In this document: positions 54,166 to 64,000 of the stretch, piece by piece
How positions within the stretch are numbered: the first letter of the stretch is position 1
Layout: each line of letters begins with the position of its first letter
Notes under the pieces: model-generated
The model's database searches: none
What the model saw: the letters and a program-made list of their open reading frames with translations, nothing else
Told to the model about the DNA's origin: nothing
Position numbers and translations under genes: made by a program
Assembly: GCA_030272155.1 (NCBI GenBank)
Contig: CP126196.1
Span: 1,426,001 to 1,490,000, forward strand
Source of the DNA: Tetradesmus obliquus
Lineage: Eukaryota > Chlorophyta > Chlorophyceae > Sphaeropleales > Scenedesmaceae
Reading direction: 5' to 3'
Length of the DNA: 64,000 bases

Positions 54166-57100
54166 GATGGGCGACTATTTCAGCAATCAAAGGTACTACA
54201 AGTTGCACCAAACGATCTGTATCGCAGTGGTTTGTCACGGGTGCTGGTGGGCGGCTTCAGCGAGTGTGCAACAGCGTGCTGATCATAAGTATTTGAAAAA
54301 GCACGCAGTACACAGTCCCACTTATACAGAGCTTTGCGATCAGTTAGACTTAAAGCAAGTCCTCACATGTCAGAACTGGCAGGTGTTTGTGCTTGAACTT
54401 GGTCTCTCTGACTTGCTTAATCAGGGCACTGGTTGGCTCATGTGACGTTTCCTGGTGAATGTGGTTTTCAGGGACGAAGAACAGGTGTCGCTGGCTGCCT
54501 GGGTACTGCTGTACAGCAAAGCAGGCAACCGAATGCAAGCAACCGCTGTCCTCAGCACGTTTACATGAACACATCATACGAAGTTGTGGTTTTGTTCGCG
54601 ACGTCAACACGATACGTGAGCCAGCCCACTGGCTGTCACGAACAGCTACTGCTCATGAGCAACCATCTGCTGGACATCACTATGATCATGCAGAGTGAAG
54701 CATCGCTAGTCATGCTGCGATACAGCGTGTATTCAGTTATCTGCTAAGCACTCTAGGCCTACTAGGGAGCTGTGCTGGCGCAAGCACTCAAAGCAGCAGC
54801 TCACGGCAGCAGGCTCTGCTGGGCAAGCATGAACCAGGCAGCGACTGTGCTGGTGAGGGTTGCAGGGCCTCGCACACATCAGCAAAAGTTTCATCAGGGC
54901 CTTGGGCTTACTCAGCTCTTGGTCAAACCTTCTGCGGTGTGGTGCCATGCTGCACTGCTGCTGCACTGACTGACTGCGGCCGCACATGAGCATGTCCTGC
55001 AACCATGGCGTGGGCTTGCTGTCATGCTGTCGACAGTGCGATTGATACTTGACATATAAGCAGGCCAGCAAAGTGGGCGGCGAATGCTGTGTTATGGTGG
55101 GTAGTTTGGCTGGCGGCATCCTGCAAGCTTGGGCAGGCAAAACAGTAGCTGGCAGCATGGGTCGGGCGCATGCACAGAAGTTGAAACGCACATGCTATTT
55201 TTGCGCTCCATGCCGCCATCAGTGCATACCCAAAATTAGTTCGGTGTGTCTCCAACCAACTTCAACGGACACTGTCTTGGGACCTGTGTTGAGTATTGCT
55301 TACCATGCCATTTCTCATCAGCTGGCTCCTTTCACACCACAGTCAAGGAACCGCATAAAACCGTCATTTGCATCGTAAGCTGTGCTTGCCACTTGTAAAT
55401 CAGCAAGCACTTTAGGGCACACGCCATGGCCAGCTGAGCAGCAGACACCACCCCCAGCATCCGCTGTCACAACTGGCCATCAAAACTCATGAACTGAAAG
55501 GCCGCATGCTGCGCAGTACGCAGCCTCAACGGCATTCACTTCTGGCGCCAAACACAGCAGCAGCACTCACTTCTGATCACACGCGTGGCCTGTCTGCTGC
55601 AGAGCATGCGGCAATCACAACAGATCTGCAGCCGACGGCGACTGCACAACCCTGCCTTGCAGTAGCATGGCAGCGAAGCTCACCGGCAGCTTGTGTGCCA
55701 CTTGACGACACATGGAGCCTGGTAGCATAGCATCCATTGTATGGCATGCTGTGCATCATGCCAATGCCCAAAGCTTCTGTAACAGGGAGAACCGCAAAAA
55801 GGTGCCCAGAGCACTTCTGTACTGGGACGCTGCTGTTCATGTGTTCAGCAGCGGTGCCTGGTATGCACATCATGCCATGCACACTATGCACACCTGGCGC
55901 GCGTATACGCATGCTATTCCGAATAGCATGGCGAGTCGCCGCTGGCGTGATGTTCTGCAGCACAAGCTACAGACACCCCCGCCATACTGCAGTACACCTG
56001 GCACAATGCATTCAAAGAGCACCCCACTCGCCGCAACAGCGGCGGCGTGGAGCGCCGTGACAGATCTCACAGCTCCCATTTGAGATCGCCTGCAACGGTT
56101 CAGACAGGGTGCGCGATCATGCATTGCCTGCCATTCCTGCCTCTCCACACCACCCAGACAGCGAGGAGTGCATTTGTTGGCCAGCATGCAGTGCCTACTG
56201 CCCTGTCTGCACAGCAGCGTACTTGGCTGCACAGCATAGCATGGTTGGCCCACACGCGCCAACCGCTGTCAACATCACAGGCTCTGTGTATGCTGTTGGC
56301 CTGGATGCAGAGTGTCACCAGCCATCATGATGATCACCACATGTCAAGCAGTCAACTGCAAAGCATCCACGATAAAAGCACACATGGGCAGCGTGGAGCA
56401 CAAATCCGTGATGAACCCGCAGCACACCTCCTCACCTCAGCATGTGACTCATTCGGGCATACTATGCTTCTAGTAGCAGCAATGACCATGGCATGCATTC
56501 CCTGCCGATACTGGGCAGCAATCTCACGCTGCACTGCAGGCACCACTGAGCCAGTGCTCAACATGTGCAGCACAGCAGAGCCGCCAAGGCTATTAACAAG
56601 ACCAGCCACTTGTCATGCAATCATGCGTCATGTGTGTAATGCATGTGATGTAGTGTGATGTGAGGTTGCAGAGGTGTCTGCCACAGTTTCATAAAGCACA
56701 ACCAGCCTAGTCAAACAGTGCACTCGCAGTACTGGACAGGGAAACACAGCCGTGAAATCGGGCATAGGGCATGCAACATGAGGTGTGAAAAAACAGTTTT
56801 ACGGTGTGCAAGAGTCGCAATGAAGTCTACTCCGTTGGGTGTGTGTCAGGTGGCGCCTGGCACAGCCAGCTCGATAGCAGTCTGACACTGACTGGAGGCC
56901 ACCACAGCAAGGCGCCACATCGCATGCAACAGTGCATGCCCCTGCTCCTCGAATTGGATGCCTGGGTGGCATTATTGCATGCAGGGTCAGCCACACAGAA
57001 ACAGCGACATGTGACCATCACCGCAGCTCCAGCAACTCGCACAGTGTGCCACAACTGCAACCCCGGCCCTTCCCAAAACACAAAATGCAGCGGCAAACAG

Positions 57101-59443
57101 CGAATAATAGCTTTTGTTGGTCATGCTGCACATTAGCTCTGCGCACACACGTGCAACTGCACAGAGCCTTTTGTTTACTAGCTGCAGCAGCGGATGGAAC
57201 GCCTACTGCCCGCAAAACACATGCAAACACAGGTTTACTGTAGCTTGCACCTACAGCGACGTTCACCAACCTCACCATTCAAACGCAAGACCAGCACGCC
57301 AGTGCATCCCAAGCAGAGGAGCAACTGTGTGCGAATGAAAAGCATCCCTGCAAACCGTAGTGCAGCAATGTGGAACCGTGCAGTGCAAACCAGCCGGGCA
57401 ACATGGACTGTGTGACAATGAAAAGGCGTGGCCAAACCAAACACCAAACACCCCCTTGCAAGATGAAGCATGTGTTGCGCACAACACGCATGCACTGAAA
57501 TGCGAATATGTGATATAACGTAGTGTGTAACAGCGGCCAAGATCCAACATGTGTTCAACACTTGCAGTGACAGCTGGCTAGGCCTGAGGCCTGCTGCCTA
57601 GCCTGCTGCCTGACTGTTCAATGTGAAGATTGCTCTGAACAGCAGCACAACCTCCAATCAACTGTGAAGTTTGCCCTGAACATCAGCACAAACTCCAGGA
57701 AGCTGCAGCACCCACCCCACCCCCATGACAACTCTTGACACCCATATGCATGCTCCCACACCCGTGTATGGTCGTTCCATAGATCCCACCTGCGTTCTCC
57801 AACAAAGCATCCGCCTCATTCAAAAGCATCTAGAGAGGCGCAGTGCTGCTTCACTGGCCCTCCTGAGTCTGCACAAAAGTAACGCCCCAAACCAAGCAGC
57901 AGCAACTCACATGTGCCCTTGTGACAAGGTAAGATGCTGAAATGCGTGAAAATGCAGTGCTGATGCATGCATTGTGTTCATTCCAAATGAGTGGCCGGAG
58001 GTTTGTGTGGAAGCCAGCCATTCGATGGCTGGCAGGTCGCATACCTTGCACTGCCAGGTTTCTTTGGATGCAGATGATGCAGTGCAGTATGCCGTGGGAC
58101 AATGCTACAGCAGTGCAATGATGTATGTCCCAAAACCTCATGCGATATGCCCAAAACTTGCAGTCTAACAATACGCAATCGGCTGGGAGCCAGCATACCG
58201 CCACAGGAGCCACAAACGTGCACAGTCTTGCATAGCACAAGGATAACAACTAGTAGCAGCAGCAGGAGCGGCAGGTGGGCTGCTGTGCTGCTGTAATGAA
58301 GCGCAGTACGGCCTTCCCACTGACTTTCCCACTGAACTTTCACAGGCAAGTTTCCAAATCGTGACGTTGCGTTGCGTTGCAGTGACAGCAACACAGTGTA
58401 ACCAAAGAGGACAGTGCAGCACAGCGGGACGACTCAACTGCCGCTGACCAAAACTTGAAAAGTGTTCTGAGCCACATGTTTGCAAACACCGTCCCACTGA
58501 CCCGTACTATGGAAAACACAGGTGCAAACATACAGCAGCAGGAGGGTAGGCTGCATGCCTGCAAGAAAACCATCCATCCCAAACAGTCTTGCCAACCCAG
58601 GCAAGTGACTGTTATCACCCAAGCATGCACCAAAACATCGCAAGACTCGTGCTGCTGACACTTCCTGCATGCTGCTGACATGCTGCAGCCGTCACACCCA
58701 AAAAGCTTTCTGAACCAGAGCACAATGACATCACCTGTGAATGCGCTGCCATTCGATGTGCAGTGACAGCAGCAGCATCCTGTACCCATCATGCGATCAA
58801 CGTCCCAGGCCAGAGTGGGCAGCAAACTGCAAGCGCACACATCATTCACACTGTGCACATACTCCTGATTCAATCACAGCCATACCAGGGCGTAAAGGTT
58901 ACCGGGGCGTAAAGGTTACGTGCTAGCGCAGCCATGCCAATTGCGTTTTCGCCGCCACCTGTCACCACCCAGACATATGCATGCATGCCTGTAATCGTTG
59001 ATACAGCACAGCCCCAAGCCAACAAACGCAACCCTAACTTTCCAGTCACAGCAACAGCAGCGCGTATGCCAGAACCACGCAGCGCTGCAGGCAAACAAAG
59101 CACCAGCATGGCAGGTAAGAGCGCCCCTGGCAGGCATTACATCAGTGCGTTTCCATTCCAAGCCATATTTTGGACACGGCAGGCGCGCATTCAAGCAGCC
59201 CAGCTAGTACAAGCAGTCAGCCCATGCCAGTCCACAACAAACAGCAGCACAAGGCGGTACAACATCACCCGCCAAAGAAGACACCAGCACCCGCAGAAGT
59301 CAACAACACCAGCCGAGACATCAAGAGTAACTGCCTCACCAAACAGCTGCCCAGGTTCCACTCTCTTCACAACTGACCGCAAGCCCCACTGCTGCTGCAT
59401 TGTCATGCAGTACAGTGTGCCGCATGGTCTGGTTCCAGGCACT
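54166..59443. other. 5.3-kb intergenic region, no supported gene
   Basis: It contains the eIF2 gamma promoter and the 3' flank of the beta-helix gene. No exon chain, known protein, tRNA or transposon was recognised on either strand. Open frames are under about 200 codons without domain-like content. CTG/CAG runs are sparse here compared with the genic parts. Confidence 0.5.
58888..58919. repeat. 16-bp tandem duplication
   Basis: GGGCGTAAAGGTTAC occurs twice in direct succession. Confidence 0.9.
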
Positions 59444-61872
59444 TCAGTTAACAATATCTGAAGGGTCTGTGAACCAAATCGACTTGAACTTTGAAAAGTC
59501 AGCGTCGTCTTCGTCTTCACCCTCAAGGGCATCGCACCAAGTCTTGCCCTTTTCTGCCTCGTTCTTACCCCACTTGGTTCCTCTGTCGATGGCCACTGCC
59601 ATGCGCTCTGTGTCAAGGTTGGCAATTGTGGCCAGCCCACCACCACACACCTGCACAGCAGCAGCACAAACAGCAGCAGCAGCAGCGTATTTTCATAAGG
59701 TATATGCTCAGTGGGCGAGCGCTCATGAGCTGCAGGCAAGGTGGACAAGTCCACTTACATGCACAGAGCTATGGCTTGCAGGTCACATATATAAAAACAG
59801 CCCCATCTCCAAACACCCATGCTCAGCAAGCAAGTACTTTTCAGCCAGCCAGCAGCTGGAAGCCAACATCAAGGTGCGTTGCTGCTGCTGCTGCTGCTGC
59901 CTTTCACCACCAGAACAGTGTGGATGCTGCCAAATGCATTGCTGTGTCTTCACCTTGGCCTCATTTTTGTCCACCAAAGGATTGCCGGTGAGCCTGAGCA
60001 ACGACTGTGGCAGCGATGGACTTCCAGAAGTAGCTGTACTGCGTGACTGGAAGCAGATCCCAGCGCCGTACTGCAGTGCAGCAAACAGCAATTGCAAGCA
60101 CAGTCACCCTGTGCACTGCCCAAGGCTGTTGTGCTGCATGCATGCATCGGCAAGGTACTAATGAATCGCTGGTATGATCATCGTGTCATGTTGAGAACTG
60201 TTGTGGCCAACAGACATTGTGGCAGCTGAAACCAACCACTGTTGACGCACATGCAGCGCACCTTTGCTTTGTTGCCTTTCACTGTAGTGCCGTCCACTGT
60301 TAGGCCGGTTTTCACTGTAACCGTGTTGCGCAGGATGACGCGCACGCCGCCGCCGCAGATGTTGGACTCCTTGTCTCCATTGCCGTCCACGCTGCCCTTC
60401 TTGATGTTGACAGCAAAGGTGCCACGCAGCCACATGCCACGTTTGGCATTTTTGCTGAACGTGACCTGGCTGAGAGTCACTGGCACGGCCTTGGTGTTGC
60501 TTTCGGGTGCAGCCGAGCAGTCCATCACAAGGCCCGCGTAGCCGTTGAACGAGGATGCTGGCAGGCCTTCCAGCTTCAGGCTTTCCTTGACATCGTTAGA
60601 GGCGCAGGTTTTGTACTGCAGTCCGTTTCCGCCGCAGCCTTTCACCTTCACAGTCTTTCCTTCAACCTTGCCGCCACCCTCCACCAAGATGCCGTCGAGC
60701 TGCACCTGGTTGATGCCAACCCTCTCAAGCTTGATCGTTTCGGCGGAGTTGATGCGGATGCCATTAGCCGGAATGCTGGCTGCGGCCACTGCTGAGTTGC
60801 CCGCATTGATTTTTGTGTTGCTGATGGTGACCGTACTGAAAGCGTCAATTTGGACGACAGCACATGGCACACTGGTGCACGAGCCGCCACTGCCGGAGAA
60901 CACAAAGTTGATGTTGTCCAAGGTGAAAGAACTGCTTGTGTCTGCAGTGGTCGGCTTTGCTACAATGACTGTCACATTTGAATTTTTGCCGAGGTCAATC
61001 TTGATATCCTGGCCCAGCGGCTTGGTTTTGCACCATGGCTTGATAGTCCAGACTGTGATGCCGCTATTCAGCACAATTGGGCCATCAGCCCCCCTCTCAA
61101 ACTTGCCGGTACACTGGGTGAAGATTGCTGCTGACGCGGTGCCGGTCTTGCATTTGTTTTTGAAATTTTGAGGATCCTCCAAAGCAGCTTTCAGCTCTGT
61201 GTAGTTTGTGACTATGCAGTCATTAACAGCAGCTGTGGCAGGCAGCAAACAGTAGTAGCAGCGGCAGCAGCAGCGGCGGTGGCAGCAGCGGTGGTGGCAG
61301 CGCGGTCAACAGCTGTGCCTGACATGCAGCTTGCAAGGGCTGGTAAGGCCTGGCAGGCAACAGCACGCACGGCACATAGCACGCTGTCCATACCATGCAG
61401 CACTAGCGCAGTTCGTGGCAGTTCATGGCAACATCGATAAGGCCGACGAGGTGAAGTTATGTTGAGTGGTAGTGATGTTGCTGCTGTTGCTGCTGTTGCT
61501 GCTGCTGTTGCTGCTGCTGCTGTTTGTGCATGTACATACAAGCTGCCCGCCCAACATGGATTGCGCAGCACTTGTTTGTGTTGCATGCAGGCTTCCTAAA
61601 GGCACTTGCATTCCATGCACTGCACAGATTGTGCAGAGTATGCCATGAGCTGTGCCAGCTGGCCACTACCACAGCTACTCAAAGGCGCAAGCTCAAAGCA
61701 GCGACGCCGCATGGTCTGCGTTAAGTATGTTGCGCACAGCTGCTGTCAGCTTACCATCTGATACTTCCTCTGCCTCCTGTGGGTCCACGTAGTCAACAGG
61801 CACACTCATCATCAGAGGGCATGCCAGCAGCATCACTGCTGCCAGCAGCAGGACCTGCCTTGCACAGACCAT
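59444..61872 (-). CDS. Secreted right-handed beta-helix (pectin-lyase-like) protein
   Basis: Exons read 61872-61755, 61232-60262, 60070-59954 and 59650-59444, phases 1,0,0, for 470 aa. MVCARQVLLLAAVMLLACPL is a signal peptide. Exon 2 (about 320 residues) has rungs typical of parallel beta-helices: LDNINFVFSGSGG, VVQIDAFSTVTISNTKINAG, ANGIRINSAETIKLERVGIN, LDGILVEGGGKVEGKTVKV and GGGVRVILRNTVTVKTGLTV. Exon 3 codes LRLTGNPLVDKNEAK. The last exon is charged and acidic (EGEDEDDADFSKF) and ends DPSDIVN. No catalytic triad or Ca-binding site could be assigned, so it may be a wall-binding or adhesive protein, not an enzyme. Intron 1 contains GCA/GTT-rich triplet runs near 61250-61310 and 61465-61520. 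Confidence 0.82.
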
Positions 61873-64000
61873 GGCCTCAGGTACCTGCAAGTCACAAACA
61901 GCACAGCAGGAAATCAAATGTGTTGTGAATATCTTGGAGCATTTTGAGAGATCACACTTCGTGTTCCTGTGGCTCTGTCGTCAGGGAGTCACTGCTCAGG
62001 AAGTTCAGCATTCAGCAAAACACCAGGCTGGGTGACACGACCATACCGCGAGCGCAACGTCTCTAAGTTCATTGCAAGTAACACAAAAGATGTGTTGGAA
62101 CGCCAGGGGCAAGCGTGCGCGCCGGCAGTACCCGCAGCGTGGGCTAGTCTGACTCACTGAGCACTGGGCGGTGTGCCAGCCGAATACTGTTGCTGCGGTC
62201 TCGGAAAAGCAGCTTGCGTTCTTTATTATAATAATAAATCTATCTTTGTGCAAAATTTGCGCCCTCGTGCGTTCATGGTGTTTCGGGGCGAACGACGAGT
62301 GTGGTTTGCCTGCTGGCCCTGCATATTTGTCAATCATAACGGCTTTAACATATTATTTTATGAGTTTGCCATGCTTTTGAGCGGTGTTTGGGCGTTGTAT
62401 GCCTGTTTGGATCGTCGTCTGCCAACGCAACGACCGTGGCAGCACACGCGTCTGGAGTGGATTGTTGAACAGAACTTGCTCACCTATGTTGTGCCACAGA
62501 CCAGAGAACAGTTTGGCCTTTCGTCCAAGTTGTGGAAGGGAGTTGCAGACGTTCCGGAGATTGCTTTGAGGCGCTGTTGAGGGAAGCCGATTGTTTTGAC
62601 AACAGACAAATAGATATTAGGATATTTTTACCAACTTCCGGCGACGATTTTGTCAAGTACATCCGAGTGACGCCAACACTCGCGTCACTCTCGTTGGTCC
62701 AGAGTGTCACACTAGCGTAATCCCTGCATTACAATGCATCCGTGGCAGGGTTGCAGCAGCACTGCTGCAGAATAATATACTTTACAAACAAACATGCGTA
62801 TGGCTTGCAGGCCTGCATAGCACAGTGCGTGCCTGCATGGCAGGCTGCCAGCTGGCTGCAGCTGCAGCCGCTGCCGGCGGTCGGACTAGAGTGACTGCAA
62901 TGATCATCAATGATTAAACTGCGGACTAATTCAGTGAGACGGATTGCTGTGACATGCGCTTGTGCCTGGCAGGCGGTGCAGCTGCAATCTATCTGGTACA
63001 CGACCGTCGTGTGGTTGTGACATGCACAGGCACTACAAGCGCTGGGGGTGATTCTGCGCCGCTGGTTCTGGGCCGTGTTTTGAAAAAGATGAATGTTTGG
63101 CTCCTTGATTGCAAATATCCGAAGTAAATGCACAGCGCTTTGTCTGTGCTGTAAGCAGTTTACTTGCATGTACACCTCTGCTATGACTTGGCCTCACCGC
63201 CACGAGCCGTACGGCACGCGTGAGCATGGGATGAGTAGTATCAGCTGCCAGCGCTGTGGCTTTTGCATAGTTGTATAGACACGACTTGCATTGCTGTCTG
63301 GCAAGCCATTGCTGGTCCCGTTTGCTGCTCACTGGTGCGAGCAACACACATCAGCGCTTTGTCAGGACAGCACGCATCACCTGCTGCGCAACAGAACACT
63401 CTGAGAGGCAGCTACAAGCAGGAAACAGCGCTGCTGCTGGCTGCTGCTGCAGCGGCTTTTGCTTGTGCGCAGAGCCATAGTGTGGCACCAGCTAGCTTTC
63501 ATGGGCTTGAGCAAGGTAGCTGCAGCTGCAGCTGCAGCTGCCCACACAGCCATCCTCCATGGCAAGCCAACACACATGAATGAAATGCAGGCCGCACTGT
63601 TGACATTTTGAGCATTGCGTGCTATCAGATATCATCCTGAATGTGACATAACAACGCCGCTGGTTGCAACAGCCATCACAATGCAAGGCTGTGCATGCAT
63701 CCAATGCGTATATACTCGACCTTTCACATGCAAGCAGGTGCTGCCCATTCCGCATCACAGAGAGGCAGGTGACATGGCACAGCCAGCTTCCTACATTGCT
63801 GACACAACGGCAAGTGAACGCTGCGTTGCAGCGCATGCCACAGGCACAGGCAAACAGATCTTCTCACACTGACACTTTGCACACTTGTCTCAGCACAGGA
63901 GGGAGAAACCCAGCCAGGAGGCTGTGGGAGGCCCACAGCGAAAGGAAACATTGGACAACAGCTCGTCATCGTCAGAGGAACCACAGGAATCAGCAGACAC
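61873..64000. other. 3' flank of window, largely without a recognised gene
   Basis: Upstream region of the beta-helix gene. It includes an AT-richer island at about 62160-62720 with an open frame (separate entry). No other feature was recognised up to the window end. Confidence 0.45.
62275..62580 (+). CDS. Hypothetical 101-aa open reading frame in an AT-richer island
   Basis: ATG at 62275 opens a frame to a TGA at 62578-62580. The peptide (MVFRGERRVWFACWPCIF start, PEIALRRC end) is unlike the Ala/Gln/Ser-rich local proteins and has mixed hydrophobic, Trp and charged residues. An AT-rich stretch (TTATTATAATAATAAAT) precedes it at about 62222-62239. No family is recognised and no splice partner was found; it may be chance, a fragment of a mobile element, or one exon of a gene. 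Confidence 0.25.
   Translation: MVFRGERRVWFACWPCIFVNHNGFNILFYEFAMLLSGVWALYACLDRRLPTQRPWQHTRLEWIVEQNLLTYVVPQTREQFGLSSKLWKGVADVPEIALRRC

Overview
The window is eukaryotic nuclear DNA. It is intron-rich, with GT-AG introns every 100-250 coding bases, about 55% GC by eye, saturated with CAG/CTG trinucleotide runs, and with TGTAA motifs a short distance after stop codons, the usual poly(A) signal of chlorophyte algae. The best guess is a chlorophycean green alga (for example Sphaeropleales/Scenedesmaceae); this is an inference from composition and gene style, not from a search. No rRNA gene, intact tRNA gene, CRISPR array or complete transposon was seen.

Layout: (1) 1-8719 (+) 5'-truncated voltage-gated K+ channel with a C-terminal cyclic-nucleotide-binding domain; (2) 9064-18102 (+) GH38 lysosomal/vacuolar-type alpha-mannosidase, 15 exons; (3) 18748-19729 and 21600-22714 (+), two related small secreted Ala/Thr/Asn-Ala-Thr proteins, separated by a pseudo-tRNA-like element and a 54-bp tandem repeat; (4) 25439-26610 (-) small secreted Cys-rich protein; (5) 27384-30285 (-) COQ4, ubiquinone biosynthesis, 7 exons; (6) 31039-35087 (+) organelle-targeted NOG1/OBG-type GTPase, 6 exons, divergent from COQ4 across about 750 bp; (7) 35549-39272 (+) large secreted orphan protein; (8) 41739-45645 (-) secreted SGNH/GDSL hydrolase with a long Ser/Gly/Pro-rich region; (9) 46686-54165 (-) translation factor eIF2 gamma, 10 exons; (10) 59444-61872 (-) secreted right-handed beta-helix protein. 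Larger apparent gene deserts lie at 22.7-25.4, 39.3-41.7, 54.2-59.4 and 61.9-64.0 kb. All gene models were assembled by hand so that exon phases close exactly. The genes are mostly unrelated housekeeping or secretory functions, not a pathway cluster.

The exceptional feature is in the introns. In at least six of the genes (channel, mannosidase, NOG1-like, COQ4, SGNH, eIF2 gamma) non-coding DNA is packed with diverged tandem copies of the adjoining exon edge, with the splice site included. Donor-side copies (exon tail plus GT) follow the upstream exon; acceptor-side copies (AG plus exon head) precede the downstream exon. Where one intron has both kinds, the donor-side copies always come first. 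Spacing is commonly about 105-140 bp or roughly twice that. The K+ channel pore exon tail is present about seven times, the NOG1 P-loop exon head seven times and the channel's S6/C-linker segment five times, yet each gene still has one complete, phase-consistent exon chain. This looks like introns growing by repeated duplication of their own splice edges, and possibly supplying alternative exons; I know of no named description of such a pattern at this density.
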